Below are positions 1 to 15,000 of a DNA stretch of 64,000 nt, one piece after another; positions within the stretch are counted from its first letter, which is position 1; the number at the start of each line of letters is the position of its first letter. The stretch is from Adenophora triphylla var. japonica. Its lineage: Eukaryota; Streptophyta; Magnoliopsida; Asterales; Campanulaceae. The notes under the pieces were generated by a model, which saw only the letters and a list, made by a program, of their open reading frames with translations, was not told the DNA's origin and made no database searches. Where the stretch lies: positions 372,001 through 436,000 of the forward strand of contig JAFEMH010000520.1 in NCBI GenBank assembly GCA_022495995.1, given 5' to 3'. Both the position numbers and the translations under genes were made by a program.

Positions 1-28
1 TAATATTCTATTTTCACCTACGTTCTAG

Positions 29-98
29 ATAAAATGGATCTGCCCAACTGCTCCTACTCGTCCAGTGGCCATATTCGGTGGCTTCCCCTGCACTGCTT
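29..98 (+). CDS. Thioesterase-like gene, first exon visible in the window
   Basis: Seventy bases: 23 codons plus one base. Preceded by acceptor AG (27-28), followed by donor GTAAGT at 99. Encodes [12 protein letters not shown] and the GGFP block. The last base T joins GG of the next exon to make Trp. Confidence 0.87.
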
Positions 99-3000
99 GT
101 AAGTATATGGGCTTGAATCTGTTCATTTTGGGAAAAAAGATCAGCTGATCTAGATTTACGAATCATTTGGTAAGAGGAAAAGAACTCGCACTAATATGGT
201 CCCCATGATTTATTTGCCCATACTGCTCCCAAAGAATTACCTATGGTTAAAAAGAGAAACCCTAGACTAATCACTCATATTTTAACGAGATTAATACCCC
301 TAGTGTATGAAATCTGATTATTTCCTTTAATGTGGTGCAACATTGTTAACAAAGATTGGCACGATATCTTGTGTGAAATTTTATTAGGGTTTGATGTCGG
401 AGACATTTCAGAAGAAGGTCCTGATGATTTGGAGGGGTTAGATGCTTCAGCAGCACATGTTGCTAATATACTGTCAACAGAGCCTGCTAATAGTATGTTT
501 CCTTAGCTTCAATATGTATGTTTTGAAGTTTATACAAAGCGTATAGTTCTTTTCAGGGAATGATGTTGTTAATTGCTTTTATTGTTTTGTCATATATTTG
601 GTTGTAGTATACTAGGTTTTTCGCAGAAGCAATAACTCTCGAATATTTTTCATGCTTAACCATAATCTCTTTAAATGTTGTCAAATTTCCCATTGCCTAC
701 TAATGTGGTATAATGTCACATAAGTATCAATGTACTCATACTGCAATTTTTCCATGCACAATATGCCGAAACCTTTACAAGTTGTCTAAACTTAGTGTTA
801 GGATTTTGATGTCTTTGAATCATAGAAGTTTGATTGAACAAGAAGTCCAAGAACGAGTCGAAAAATGATTTGAATCCAAGATGGAAAATGAGAATAATTG
901 AAGCTATTTTGGGATTGCTTATTAAAGTCCTTTATGGTTAAGGAATCTTGTTGACTAAGGATTTAATTGTTTCCTTAAGTGGATTTGACTTTTTCCTCGA
1001 GGTTTTAGAATTCTTCTGTGCTAGGAATTTGAGAGTATAAATACTCATCTTCTCCCCTAGCGTGAATCATTCTAGTTTGATAGGTTATCAATAATTCTAT
1101 GATCCAAGCTAGTGATTTCTTTGAGTTCCATAGATTTCATAGTCTTGTCTGTAGCAATTCAATTCGTTATCATCCGGTTTTCTCTAGATCAGGGTTGCAC
1201 AATTGTAAATTCTTGTGACAAAAAATTCGTACACATAATTAGAGAGTTTGTAATTGGTGATTCTCCATATTAATAAAATTGTTCTCCCTCTGTCCGTGGA
1301 CGCAGCCAAGCTGGTGAACCACGTAAATACTTGTGTTCGTGTGCGTGTTTATGCTGTGATTATCCATCTTTTTTACTGCATGTTTCGAATGTAAGATTGA
1401 GAAAACTTATTTTCTTTATTCACAACTTGTAAATTTATAGTACAAGAGATAGAGAGTCCTATTCTATACAATATTGAGTTTCCTAATCTAAATACAATAT
1501 TGAGTTTCCTATTCTAAATACAATAGAATATATACAAGAATAATCTAGGAAGATATCAATCAAGTAACTTAGGAAACCTTAGGAGATATTTTCTTAATAG
1601 GCCCCCGCAAGCTGGACGATCTGTGGAGAAGACTAAGCTTGGAAATAAGTTGTTGGAAGCGGATACGATGAAGCGGTTTTATCAGAACATCAGCGAGCTG
1701 ATCATTGCCAGAAATGTGTTGCACACGGAGAGAGCCAGACTGAACTTGTTCACGAACAAAGTGGAATGAGAGAGCCACATGTTTCATCCGAGAGTGGAAG
1801 ACTGGGTTTGCGGAATAAGTTGTGGCTCCAAGGTTGTCACAATAAATAACTGGTGTAGACGATTGAGAAATCCCGAGCCAGTAAGCATGTTCCGAATCCA
1901 AGTAAGCTCAGCAGTGGTGTCAGCAATCGCACAAAATTCGGCCTCAGTAGTAGACCGGACAAGGGAACGTTGTTTGCGAGAGGACCAAGTAATCGGGTTA
2001 CGTCCAAGATAAACAAAGAAACCAGAGATGGACACAAAGTCATCTTTATCACCAGCCCAATCCGCATCATAGAAGGCATGAAGGGAAGGTGGAGATGTGG
2101 AAAAAATATGAAGACCCAAGTGCATAGTGCCATGAAGGTAGCGAAGTAGACGCTTGAGTGCAACCCAGTAAGTAGGTTGGGGGTTTTGCATGAACTGAGC
2201 AAGCTTGTTTATTGAAAATGCAATGTCGGGACGAGTGAAGGACAAGTACTGAAGACCACCAACAATGGCACGAAAGGATGTGGGGTTTGTTGGTTTAGGA
2301 GTCCTAAACTACAAGGAAAAAGGGGCCTAAGTCGGAGGAGTTTGTTGAGATCAAAAGGAGTTCAAAGCAGTGGAGAAGTCTATGCGTGGCTTGGGACAAC
2401 GCCAGGTGGCCGCATGGGGAGGGCCGAGGCGGGCGCCTCAAGGGCCGAGGTAGTGGCCGAGTTTCTTCCCTCGCGAGGCGGGCGCATGGCGGGCTTGGGG
2501 CGGGCGCCTCATTGCTGGCCGAGTTTCTGGGCTTGATTTGTTTCCTTATTTGATTGCAACTCTTCTTAAATTAGATTTAGGGTTTCCTTGTAACTATATA
2601 AGCATAATTTCGGCCTAGAACACATTGTAGCAACATATTAGAGAGGAGACTAATACATATTGGCTTGGCAATTGCCCCCGGACGTAGTTCACGAGTTGGT
2701 GAATGAACCGGGTAAACAACTCTTATGTTCTTGTGTGTGTGTTTCTTGTGATATTGCGTGTGTGGGTTGTTTAATTCTTTGTCTTGATTGCAACGGGGAG
2801 AGCCAAATTCACAACAACTGGTATCAGAGCTTTTGGTTTGAGGGATTCAAAATTCTTTCATTAGTTGATTAATTTTGAATCGCGTTCTTGGGGATTTTGG
2901 TGAAGCAGTCAAGATGAAGAACCATATCGAGAAATTCAACGGTGTGAATTTCACGTTTTGGAAGACAAGGATTGAAGACTACCTTTATTGTAAGGATCTT

Positions 3001-6000
3001 CATGGACCCTTGAAGGCGAAGCCCGAAGACATGTCACAAGGAGATTGGGAGACGTTGGATCGGAAGGCGTTAGGAGCGGTAAGGAGTGCCCTAACCGACG
3101 ACGTTGCACGGAACGCTATGGAGGCCAAGACAACGGTGGAGTTGCTACAAACGCTGTCGGACATGTATGAGAAGCCGTCGAATATCAATAAGGTGCATTT
3201 GATAAAGAGGTTTGCGAATGCGAAGATGTCGAGAGGGCGCAGAACGGCGGCAAGTCATATCGGCAATTTCAAAGGTAATGGTGGACCAATTGAAAAGTGT
3301 TGATATTACTTTCTCCGATGAAGTGCTAGCTTGTTTTCTTCTAAAGTCATCGCACGATAGTTGGGAGGTTACTTTGTCACAACGATTAGTACGTCAGCAA
3401 AGATTGGTGTATACGGAGGTTAGAGATCTCATCCTTCAAGAGGAGTTGAGAAGGAAAGAGAAAAGGGGAGAATCGTCCGTAGATGGGGCCGTACTTAGGG
3501 TGGAGAGAAATAGGGGAGACCTGGGGAAAAAGGTCAAGTGCTACAATTGTGGTGAATTGGGGCATATCGCTTATGACCGTCCGGGAAAAGGTGGTGGTGC
3601 GCACGTGGTGGATAATGGTGGTGATGTATTAATCCTGGGGAGGAGCAATCGGGTGAAGATTGGGTGTTGGATTCTGGAGCTTCTTGTCATGCTAGTGGGG
3701 ATGCAGAATCAATGAAGCGTTACAAAACCGGGAGATTTTGGGGTTCTCTATCTTGGTGATGGTCAACCATCAAGATCAAAGGTAAGTGGGGATGTAATGA
3801 TGAAGACACCTAACTGGCCGCTTTTACAACTACGACGCGACGTGATGTTCCGATTTGAGGAGGAGAGTGATTTACGTGGGACAACTTGACAAGTGAAGGG
3901 TATGGTGTTTCTTTCATCAGCGGGTCTTGGGAAGTCACAAAAGGGGCTAAGGTGTTGGCTCGCTGGGGTTAAGGGAAGATGTCAGATTCTACCTACAATG
4001 TCGATGTTCGTTCCGTGGGAGCAAAGAGGCTTAAGAACCGGCCCGTTGGTGTAAAAAGGGGAGACATCAAGAAACGGTATGTTGGGGAGGACACAAAGTT
4101 GATCAACGCGCTGGATGTCCAAGGGCCCTAACAGAGAGCGGATTCGGACCAAGAACAATGATGCAAGAAACAAGGTGTGTCCAAGTTTCAAGGGGAGGCA
4201 TTGCGAAAGGTGGGTCTCGAGGGAGAAGGCGTTGTTAGACTTGCGGGGAGAAATCAAGGTAGAAGCCGATTTGGGGAGGCAAGAACGATCTAACACGGAG
4301 TGGTTCAAACGTCGCTTGGTTTCAACTCGCCTTAGTACTTGAGGAGAGGCGCGGTAGCGTCAAGCCAATATGGGAGGGGGAAATGTGTTCGAAGGCCATT
4401 ACTCCGTGGTGGGAGTTGATGGGTGATTCTATGTTTGTTAGTTTAGTCTCCGGTGGGAGATTGTTGGTTTAGGAGTCCTAAACTACAAGGAAAAAGGGGC
4501 CTAAGTCGGAGGAGTTTGTTGAGATCAAAAGGAGTTCAAAGCAAATGGAGAAGTCATGCGTGGCTTGGGACAACGCCCGGGCGGCCGCGTGGGGAGGGCC
4601 GAGGCGGGCGCCTCAAGGGCCGAGGTAGTGGCCGAGTTTCTTCCTCGCGAGGCGGGCGCACGGCGGGCTTGGGGCGGGCGCCTCATTGTCACGGCCGAGT
4701 TTCGGGCTTGATTTGTTTCCTTATTTGATCGCAACTCTTCTTAAATTAGATTTAGGGTTTCCTTGTAACTATATAAGCATAATTTCGGCCTAGAACACAT
4801 CAGAGCAACATATTAGAGAGGAGACTAATACATATTGGCTTAGCGGTGCCCGGACGTAGTTCACGAGTTGGTGAATGAACCGGGTAAACAACTCTTGTGT
4901 TCTTGTGTGTGTGTTTCTTGTGATATTGCGTGTGTGGGTTGTTTAATTCTTTGTCTTGATTGCAACGGGGAGAGCCAAATTCACAACAGGGTTAACTGCA
5001 GGAGTGGTGGTGGACCGAGTGAGAGGTGGTGATGTGACCATAAGAGTGGGAAGTGGTTTACAGTCTATCATGTTGTGTCGGGTGAGGAGGTCTTGAATGT
5101 ATTTTGTTTCGGAAAGGAGTCCATTTCGGTTTGGGACGACTTCAACACCCAAGAAGTAAGATAAAGGACCGAGATCCTTGAGGGAAAAACAGCTTGGACA
5201 AGCTTGTGATGAAAGACCGAAGAAGCGATGGTCCAAAGAATAATGATATCGTCAACATAAACTAAAAGATAGATTGGGGATGGAGTTTTATTGAGTATAA
5301 AGAGAGAGAGGGATCGGCTAAAGATGGGTGAAAGCCATATGTGGTGAGATAGGTTTTAAGTTCTTGAAACCAAGCACGAAGGGCCTATTTAAGACCATAG
5401 ATGGCCTTAGAAAGATGACATAGAAAGGAGGGATTGGTGGAGTCCTCAAAACCGGGGGGTTGGGTCATAAATACAGTTTCAGAGAGAGTACCTTGAAGAA
5501 AGGCGTTGTTGACATCAAGTTGGTGAAGGGGCCAATGTTTGGTGGTGGAAAGAGAGAGAAGGAGTCTGACAGTAGCGGGTTTGACAACGGTACTGAAGGT
5601 TTCGATGTAGTCAACACCGGGTTGTTAATGACAGCCCTTGGCTACAAGCCGAGCCTTGTATTTACGAGCTGTGTGTTGGTCGGGGTTAGGGTTGTACTTG
5701 ATGCGGAAAACCCATTTACATCCGACAATGTTGTGAGCTGTGGCAGAGGGAACCAGTTTCCAGGTATTGTTCCGAGTGAAAGCCTGAAATTCTTCAATCA
5801 TGGGGCATTACGCCAATGGGGAATAGAAAGAGCTTGTTTGGTGGTGGTGAGAAGGCTTGTGAGGGAGGTTAGAGAGAGAGGTTAGCATATTTGGGGTTAG
5901 GTTTAGTGATATCATGGGATAATCAGTGGTAATGGTACGAGCAGGAGGGGGAATGGCGTTGATGGGTAAACCTTAGGAGATATTTTCTAATCTAAATACA

Positions 6001-9000
6001 ATATTGAGTTTCCTATTCTAAATACAATAGAATATATACAAGAATAACCTAGGAAGATAACAATCAAGTAACTTAGGAAACCTTAGGAGATATTTCCTTA
6101 ATATCTAACACTTGGTACTATTAATTTTACCACTAAAGAAAAAGTTATGCATGAGAAGTTGAATTTTGTATCACAATTACCTGTATATTGTTTTTCTTCT
6201 TTATGCTATAAAAAGTACTGCTAAAAATTCCAAAAATTTCCTTGAGTGAAGAAGCTCTATTGGTATGTGATACTTACAAGCACTGCCAAGGAAAATATTT
6301 GCTTCTAATCATTTGCATGCTATAACAACAAGATTGACACAAAATAAGTACTACTTCCCTCCGTTCCTAATTGAATGTCCAAATTTCATTTTAAGGGACA
6401 CTATGAAAATGTGCACTTTTTATACATTTTAACGACAAATATCCATAAGTATTCTTGTTTGCCACTTTCTAAACATTTAGTTTTACGACAATAAAATGAA
6501 TAGCGAAAACAATTTGGTAAAAAATGTGTAGGGACGTAATTTACAAAAAAGACATTAATTTTGGGACAACACTTTCTTGAATTTGGACATTCATTTAGGG
6601 ACAGAGGGAGTACTTCTGATATTAGATGAAGTCACTTTTGCTCTTCTTTTTTATCATCATATGAATGACAATATTCATTGAAATTGATAAAAGTCTAATA
6701 TCAATCATCTAAGTGGAAGCGGGCTATTTTAATTTTTAGAAACAAAAGTCGAATCTAATCATTGATGGAGGTAATATAGTATTTTAACTTCTTCATGGTT
6801 ATTAAAGATTTGCTCTGACAATCTGTCCTATAACCTTGTTATTGGATTCACGGGTTCGGTGCTTATGGTGACAAAGGCATCTTTGCATGTAAAACTCCAC
6901 TTTGATGGTCTTTTCTTTTACCTATTCCTCTTTGCGTGTAGAGACATCTGGCTGCATTTTTTAAAAAGAAAAATGTACCTTTATGAATAAGGAATCATTG
7001 GGTTATTTTATGCTGGAGGCTAGCAGCTCCTTATTAGGTTTATGTATGTTCTGCCTTCAGTTAAACTAGGTGTTGGAGGCTTCAGTATGGGTGCTGCTAC
7101 TGCTCTCTACTCTGCAACATGCCACCTCCTTAGGCAATATGGTAACGGGAGCCCGTACGTGGTCAACCTTAGCGTAATTGTCGGTCTCAGTGGCTGGCTT
7201 CCGTGTTCAAGGTTTGACTTCGGCTCATTCATCTTTTTGCGCAGGGCGATACAATAATTTATATTCTCATTTTTGCTAAGCATTTCACTCCAGTGGATTT
7301 TGTTTTCTAGGACTTTGAGAAACAGGGTGGAAGGATCACAAGAGGCTGCTAGACGTGCAGCATCATTGCCCATTTTGCTCTGTCATGGTCTAGGTACTCA
7401 TATACAACTCAATCTTTCCAAAAAGACTGTCCAATATACTTGGGTTCAGAGATATATATAACCCGCTTTACCATTTCATTTACTGCAGAAATTCTCATTT
7501 TACTATGTAGAAGAAACTCTATGCCCTCTGATCTGAGGCTTTATTAACATAAAAAAGGCTGTTTAAGACATATTGTAAAATACATAGGATTTCTCTTTAG
7601 ATAAAAGACTCTTGAAGAGAAGGATTACAAATTAAGCAGTAAGTGCTCTACATGGCTCAAGTACCTAAAGCTAATAATGGTCTTTTCCATTAGGGTAATA
7701 TTGAAGATCATCGACTAGGTAATTTATTGGAACAGTTGTTTTACGCATATATAAGTAGAATCAGCTACTTGCCTCAAAGGTATTCAATCTATTTATTTAT
7801 GCCTATCGCGTCTTGATAATGCGAATCTCTATTTGTATTTATCCTTTCTTAAACTAAGAAAAAACGCCAATTTCACAAGTCAAATTTTGAACTATGACTT
7901 GTTTATACATTCTTGAATTTACACTAAAATTGCTACCTTTTAGAAATGATAAAGGAGTAGGGAATATTAGTGGGGTAGAAAATAGTAAGATCCAAAGAGC
8001 AAGTTGAAAGATTTGCTCATTACTTCGGCATACAATTCATCTCTCTTTTGATTTCTTGCAATCACTGGCCCTATTAGCTCTTATTGGAAACCATTAGCTC
8101 TTATTGGAAACCATGTGTATGCATAATTCTTGATCCTCTATCCCCCAGATGGTATTGGAACGTATCTTGTTGTTACTTATACAACTAGCTCTCTCCTAGT
8201 TTAGTTTATATCAAATTAGTTATATCACCTAATCCACGTGCTCACTTCCACACTTCTAGCAGGTTATAGCTGGTAACTTGGAATCATCTGCAATTCGCTA
8301 TATGCTATTTGCCCCTATCGTCATTCTGTTCAAATCACCGCCCTCTTAGTGCAACTATGTAGTGATTTAATGTAGGGGCGGAGGTACATATAGTGAAAAG
8401 GGGGCAATTGCACCCCTTTAATTTAAAAAAGTAAAATTTAACTAATGTAATTTTTAAAAATTTAGGGGTATTAGTGCAATATATTGAAATATGCGCCCCT
8501 TTATGGGAAAGAAAAAATTCACTAAATTTTTTGTTTGCCCCCGATTAGCGTATGAAAATAAATTTGCACCCTTTTCAAAAAAATTCTGGATGTGCCACTG
8601 GTTTAATGTATAACTGGAAGCCAGTGTTATTAAAGGAATAACTTCCTCATCCAATGTATTTCATGAACCGTACATATATACACGTCTAATGCCTAAATTC
8701 TAGGAAGTATTTTAGTCTCCTACTATGAATAGGATATTTACCTACCATATACAAATATATACAAATCACTACAAAAATAGAAGAGATTTGGTAAATCTCT
8801 CCCCTTTCTATTCTATCAGTCCCCCGCAGTCGAAGCGGGAGGAGGCCGTATGCTGAGGCTGTCCCGAAAGACTTTAAAAAGTACGCGCGGAAGCCCTTTA
8901 GTGAAAATATCAGCTAATTGATAACGGGACGGAACATGAAGAACACGAATTTCCCCTTCCTCTACTTTCTCACGAACAAGAATATCCAACTCTATATGCT

Positions 9001-12000
9001 TGGTTCGTTGATGTTGTACTGGATTCCCGGACAAATAAATAACACTTATAGTATCGCATTACACCAAAGTGGCCTTTGAAAGAGGAACATGTAACTCTAG
9101 TAATAGATTCCGAATCCAACATGATTCGGCTACAACATTAGCAACACCTCTGTATTCAGCCTCGACACTCGATCGGGAAAGGGTAGGTTGCCTTAGGTGA
9201 CCAAGAAATCAAATTATTACCCGAGAATAAACAATATCCCGAGGTAGAACGACGGGTATCCGGGCAACCACCCTAATCCGCATCTGTATAATTAGTAAGA
9301 GAAGTACACGTAGACTTCGAAAGATGCAATCCAAGAGTAAGTGTCCCACGAATATACCTCAGAATCCGCTTTAGAGCGGCCATGTGTTACTGTCGAGGAT
9401 CATGCATATGCAAACATATCTGTTTGACCTCATTACTGATATCAGGTCGAGTAAAAGTGAGATACTACAACGCCACGGCTAAACTGCGATAAAAAGTAGG
9501 ATCCTCGTATGATGAACCGGCCGAGCCTCTGAGCTTGGCATTGGTGTCCATTGGCGTTAAGGATGGCTTACAAGTGAGCATACCTACTCTATTTAAAATA
9601 TCTTCAGCGTATTTTTGTTGACATAAAAATAGTCCCCCATTTTCGTGTGTCACAGAAATACCCAAGAAAAAATTCAACCGCCCAAGGTCCTTCATTGCAA
9701 ATTCGGACGCCAATGTACCCATAATAGAAGCCCTCCTGTCGGAGGATGTAGTAAGAATGATATTATCGACGTAAAATAACAGATACGCCATAGAGTGATC
9801 GTGGGTGAATCCCATAGTAAAAATAAAATCTGCAAATCTCTTATACCATGCCCGATGAGCTTGCTTTAAGCCATACAGAGATTTCTTCAACATGCAGACA
9901 TAGTCGGGATGAGTTCGATCACAGAAACCCAGAGGTTGATGCATGTATACTGTCTCATGTAAATTACCATGGAGAAAAGCGTTTTTAACATCCAACTGAA
10001 GGATAGACCAAGACTGTGCAAGAGCCATACTAAGAACTATACGGATCGTTGCCGGCTTAACAACCGAACTAAAAGTTTCTGAACAATCCATTCCAACTTG
10101 TTGAGACCTGTCATCACCTACAAGAGCTTTATACCTTGCAAAAGATCCGTCGGAGTTCTTTTTATGAGAAAAAATACACATGTAATGAATAATATTAACA
10201 TTAGGCGGACGGGGTACAAGTTCCCACGTCTTATTTTTAATCAGAGCATCAAATTCATCAACCATAGCTGCTTTCCAATTTGGATAGGACAACGCATTTT
10301 TAGGATTTGAAGGAATCGGGGAAGGAGAGGAAGAAAAAAGGTTGAAGTGATGCTTAGGTTTGACAATCCCACTCATGCTCCTAGTTGTCATAAACCGAGG
10401 ACGAGAAGATCGGACCGAGGGAGGGGCAGCAGCAGACTCACGACAGAAGGAACATGAATTGGGACGGAGAAAGAGTCAGTTTGGCCGGTAGCTTGGGGAG
10501 AACGAGGCCCATCATCAAAGGCTGTAGAAAGTGGGCCGATGTCTGCCTGGGCAGTGGGGCACCAGGTGCTATTGTTTTTGCCTAGGCCAGTAGGGCAGCA
10601 GGTGCATTAGTGGGCCGAGAAGGAGAAGGTGCGGACTGGGCCTAGGTTGGGGGATTACACAAGCCGTGTGGAGAGGATTAACAGGCTGATCAAAAATAGA
10701 ATAGTCCTGGCTTTCTGTGGGTAAATTATCAGCCGAAGCAAAAGGAAATATCTTTTCATCAAACACCACGTGACGAGAAAGAATAACCCGACGAGTTTTA
10801 AAATCATAGCACTTATATCCCCTATGGTCCGAAGGATACCCCAAAGAAACACATGGATTAGAGCGAGTGTGAAGTTTATGTTGGAAATTAAATTATAGCA
10901 CCACAGATTAAACAAACAATTTAATCAACAGTAGGGGATTTATTGATCAAGTCAAGAACGTACCAATAAGTCAATAGCAAAACCGAAAGCAAGGAACAGG
11001 ATCAGGATCAGGAAAACAGACAGAAACAATAAAACAAACGATTAGAAAACTTATCGTGATTTGATCGAGTCGCCTTAGGAAGACTGTCCTAAGAGAAAAT
11101 ATTGCCCCCAATTGGTGCAACTTTGGTACAGGCAAATTTCCCCGAGGATAAAACGATCACGGATTACGTACCACAAAATAGCACACATGTAGGTAATCAC
11201 CGGCGATCCTATCTCAGTCGCCTTGAATCTCACGAACTAATCTCTATGAACGAGGAGTGATTGAATAGTGAAAGAAAGCAAGAGAATAGTGTTTCTCTTC
11301 AATCTCTCGCGTCATTCACGGCTGGAGGAAGAAGACATTAAATACATGTGGTAATTTTAGGGTTTTGTCACAGCAATTCGGCCCAGGAAGTCACTAAGCC
11401 CGTCACGAGCGCAGCCGCTCTGGAAGCATGCGCGACCGCGCTAGTCGACAGTAACTTATGGTGAGATCTCGGCTCACCAGCGCGGCCGCTCTAGGCCTCA
11501 GTGCGGTCGCCCTCCTTGGCAGAAGTTGCGACGTGATTTTACCCTTGCCCAAATTCAGTTTAAGCTCAATGATGCTCCAAGGTCATATGCTATGAACTTC
11601 ATACCACATATATAAAAAATCCAACAATCCCCCACAAGTTCATAGAAATATGACGTGTACAGGTTGTCCATTGCCATGCTTTCAATAATGGTACCTTAGA
11701 AGCTTGAACATGCTACATGTTATCCAGCGCTTGAGCCTCCGAGGACCGGATGAGCGGGTGTCTTGAATCGATGCCTTTGGATGTAGAGGCCTTTCTGTAA
11801 CAAACACGACAAAAGCTATGATAGGCCCTCTATCGAACACTCGACGCTTATAAGCCGTACGTCCGATCCTCTATCATGAGTGCTTTCAAGAAATAACCCG
11901 GATTCCTCTAGTTGCGGCCCAGCAACCGGCACTCAGCTTAGTGGGCATCTCGGAAGATGTCTTGCTAACATCTTGTCTAAAAAACTTGATCCCATTCAAA

Positions 12001-15000
12001 GTTCCAAACTTTTACTTTATTAGCAAAGAACGAGCACCTCTAAGGCTATTCATGGGATAGACTCGGATACGTAACATGTCAATCTATTATTAGGTGCTCC
12101 AACTCACCCCACAAACTTGTTATTACCACATTGAATCTCCTTTGTGGGATCTCCACTCAGGTAGATTGGGTTGCCATTGCGTTTGAATCGAGACGGGGTT
12201 CGAGACCCGTCCCAACCTAGATTTTTGAACTAGAGCAAATTCTAGCCCTTTGGTTAAAGGATCACCGTGTTATCCTTGGTACCAACATAATCAACAAATT
12301 TATCACCTTCCGAGACACAAGATCCCTTATAGATTTTAATCTAATTTGGATGTGTCTCCTAGTTTCTGATTGTACTTGACACTTTTCGGTTTCTCAATTA
12401 TGGCGGTGTTATCACAATGTACGAGAGATAACGGCGTGGGCTTCGCGACCGTAGGCGGCAACTCGGGCATAAGTCCTCGAAGCCATTCGACTTCGATCCG
12501 GTAGTGTCAAGGGCAACTAATTCGGTCTCCAAATGTGAGACCTAGACAACGAGGATTTGTTTGGTCGACCTCCAAGCGACTGCAGCTCCGCCTAAGGTGA
12601 AAACATACCCCGTATAGCCATAACTCCCGGAGTTATAGGCAATCCAGCTTGCATCAATGTATCCTTCAAGAACAGAAGGATATTTTCCGTAATGCAGCCC
12701 AAGGGAAATCGTTCCCTTCAAATACTTGAGAACTCTATCAAGAGCTTCCCAATGTGCTTTATTTGGACATTGAGTATATCTAGCCAACCTAGTAATCGAG
12801 TAGGATATATCCGGTCTAGTACAATTGGCAAGATACATCAAACTTTCAATAATTTGAGAATATCTCAACTAAGCCATCGGTACTCCACTTTCATTCTTAG
12901 TAAGTGCAGCTGAAGGATCATATGGAGTCTTAGTTACTTTGCAATTCTTATAACCAAATTTCTCGATTATACTTTCGGTATAATGAGATTGCGATATGGT
13001 TATGCCACTAGTTGAACGAGTCAACTTAAGGCCAAGAATCACACTAGCTACTCCCATATCCTTCATCTCAAACTTACTCTTCAAGAATTCCTTAGTAGTA
13101 TTAATTATCCTCATATCCGTTCCAAACAGGATATCATCGACATACAGACATAAGACAATACTACTATCACCAATACTTTTGCTATAAACACACTTATCAA
13201 ACTCATTAGTAACAAAGCCAAACGATGAGACAATTTTATCAAATTTCTCGTGCCATCGCTAGGGGCTTGTTTGAGTCCATACAAGGACTTAACAAGTTCT
13301 ACAAACCTTTTTCTCATTGCCGAGGCCTCAAAACCTTCGGGTTGATCCATATAAATTTCTTCCTCTAGATCGCCATGCAAGAAAGCGGTCTTAACATCCA
13401 TCCGATGGATAGGAAGATCATATACGAGGCCAATGCGATAAGCATTCGGATTGTAGTCATTCTAGCAACTGGCGAATAGGTATCGAAATAGTCTATTCCC
13501 TCCATTTGCTTGAATCCCTTAGCCACTAACCTAGCCTTAAACTTGTCAACGGTTCCATCCGATTTCAATTTCCTTTTGAAGACCCACTTACATCCTATCA
13601 TGCTACTCTGACCGGGAGGGAGATCGACCCAATTCCCATGTCCCATTAGAGACAATAGAATCCATCTCACTCTTAACATCATCCTTCCACCGCTTGGCAT
13701 CGAAGTAGCCATGCAGCGGCTTTGAAAGGTTAGAGGATCGCCCTCGACATTGTAAGTGTTGAAATCACTTCCAAAATCCTTGGTGGTCCTTGCCCTTTTG
13801 CTCCTTCTTGGTTCAATCTCATCGTCGGAATGAGTAGCACCGGAATCAACCCCCACATTTGTCGGCTCCTGCTACTTGAGCGGGAATGGAATTAGTGGTT
13901 GGGTTAGATTCCTTAGGAAGTCCGTCCTTCATAGGAAACACATCCTCAAAAATGTTGCATCACGTAACTTCAACTATAGAAGTTCACATCTATGCCGTAA
14001 ATTTGGATTTTATAATAAGAAATCTCGTGCATAACTTGTTTCTGAGAATAACCTATAAAGATAGCATCAACAGTTTTAGGTCCAAGCTTTTTCCTTTTGT
14101 GTGCGGGTACAAGTACCTTTGCAAGGCACCCCCACACTTTTAAGTGTTTCGAACTAGCACTTGTCGACCTCTCCAAAGTTCAAACGGACTTTCCTTTCTA
14201 TGTTTAGGAGGGACTCTATTCTAATATGGCAAGCCGTATTCAAAGCCTCTCCCCACATATATTTGGGCGATCCAGAACTTATGAGTAAACCGTTAATCAT
14301 ATCGCAAGGGTTCTATTCTTACGTTCGGCCAGCATCAGCATTAGATTGAGGGGTGTAGGGAGGAGTCTCTTCATGTACTATTCCGTTTTCTTGGCAATAA
14401 TACATGAAGGGGTTAGACTCATATTCACCTCCTCTATCAGACCTTAACCGTTTAAGTTTCTTGCCAGTTTGTGTTTCTGCTTCATTCTTAAATATAATGA
14501 ATTTATCTAATGCTTCATCCTTAGAACTAAGCAAATAGACATAACAGTATTTACTAGCATCATCAATAAAGGTGAGAAAGTATTTCTTTTTATCTTTGGT
14601 CAACACGCCATTAAATTCACAAATGTCAGTATGAACTAAATCTAGAATTTCAGAATTTCTCACAACCGACTTAAATGGTCCTTTTGTAGATTTAGCTTCA
14701 ACACATACATGACACTTAGAATTCTTATCAATAGCATGTTTAGGAATAATATCTAAATTCATCATTCTTTTCACAGAATTATAGTTAATATGTCTAGCGA
14801 CCATGCCAAACATTTGAAGATTGATGAAATAAGAAACGGGATAATCAATAGAACTAAAATTATTGTGCGAACAAACATCAGTTTCAACTCTAATTTTAAA
14901 TAAACCATCCGAGGAATAACCTTTCCCCACAAAACTACCAGAATCCAAAATTATGACCTTATTACATTTAAATGAAATCTCAAATCCTTCCCTAACTAGA

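Larger units (their letters stand above)
2288..4988 (+). mobile_element. Ty1/copia element B, pol-deleted, nested in A
   Basis: Direct LTRs 2288-2816 and 4462-4988 (about 530 bp, TGTTGG...CAACA) are flanked by an exact 5-bp target duplication GGGTT (2283-2287 and 4989-4993). The primer-binding site TGGTATCAGAGC at 2819-2830 is complementary to initiator tRNA-Met. A polypurine stretch (GGTGGGAGAT) precedes the 3' LTR. Only 1.65 kb lies between the LTRs: gag, a protease start and a scrambled pre-integrase piece. Integrase, RT and RNase H are missing, so it could only move with help. Confidence 0.92.
1390..6103 (-). mobile_element. Ty1/copia element A, 5' part deleted, carries nested element B
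   Basis: Left LTR 1390-1599 and a truncated right LTR (about 5965-6103) share the U3 segment with repeated AATATTGAGTTTCC. The polypurine tract (GCGGGGGCC on the minus strand, 1600-1608) marks the minus orientation. Only the RT and RNase H part remains; gag, protease and integrase are lost between about 5950 and the right LTR. Flanks TCGAA (1385-1389) and TCTAA (6104-6108) form an imperfect target duplication. The polypurine-tract region and RNase H tail resemble element F, so A belongs to the same lineage. Confidence 0.8.

Noticed and set aside
1779..2012. Plus-strand 77-codon ORF
   Set aside because: It is the antisense shadow of the RNase H of copia element A.
5460..5885. Plus-strand 141-codon ORF
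   Set aside because: Antisense of the RT of element A; conserved RT blocks read on the minus strand.
791..6115. Target duplication CTTAG / CTTGG spanning 796-6110
   Set aside because: One mismatch, and the two ends belong to different LTRs; the TCGAA/TCTAA pair fits element A better.
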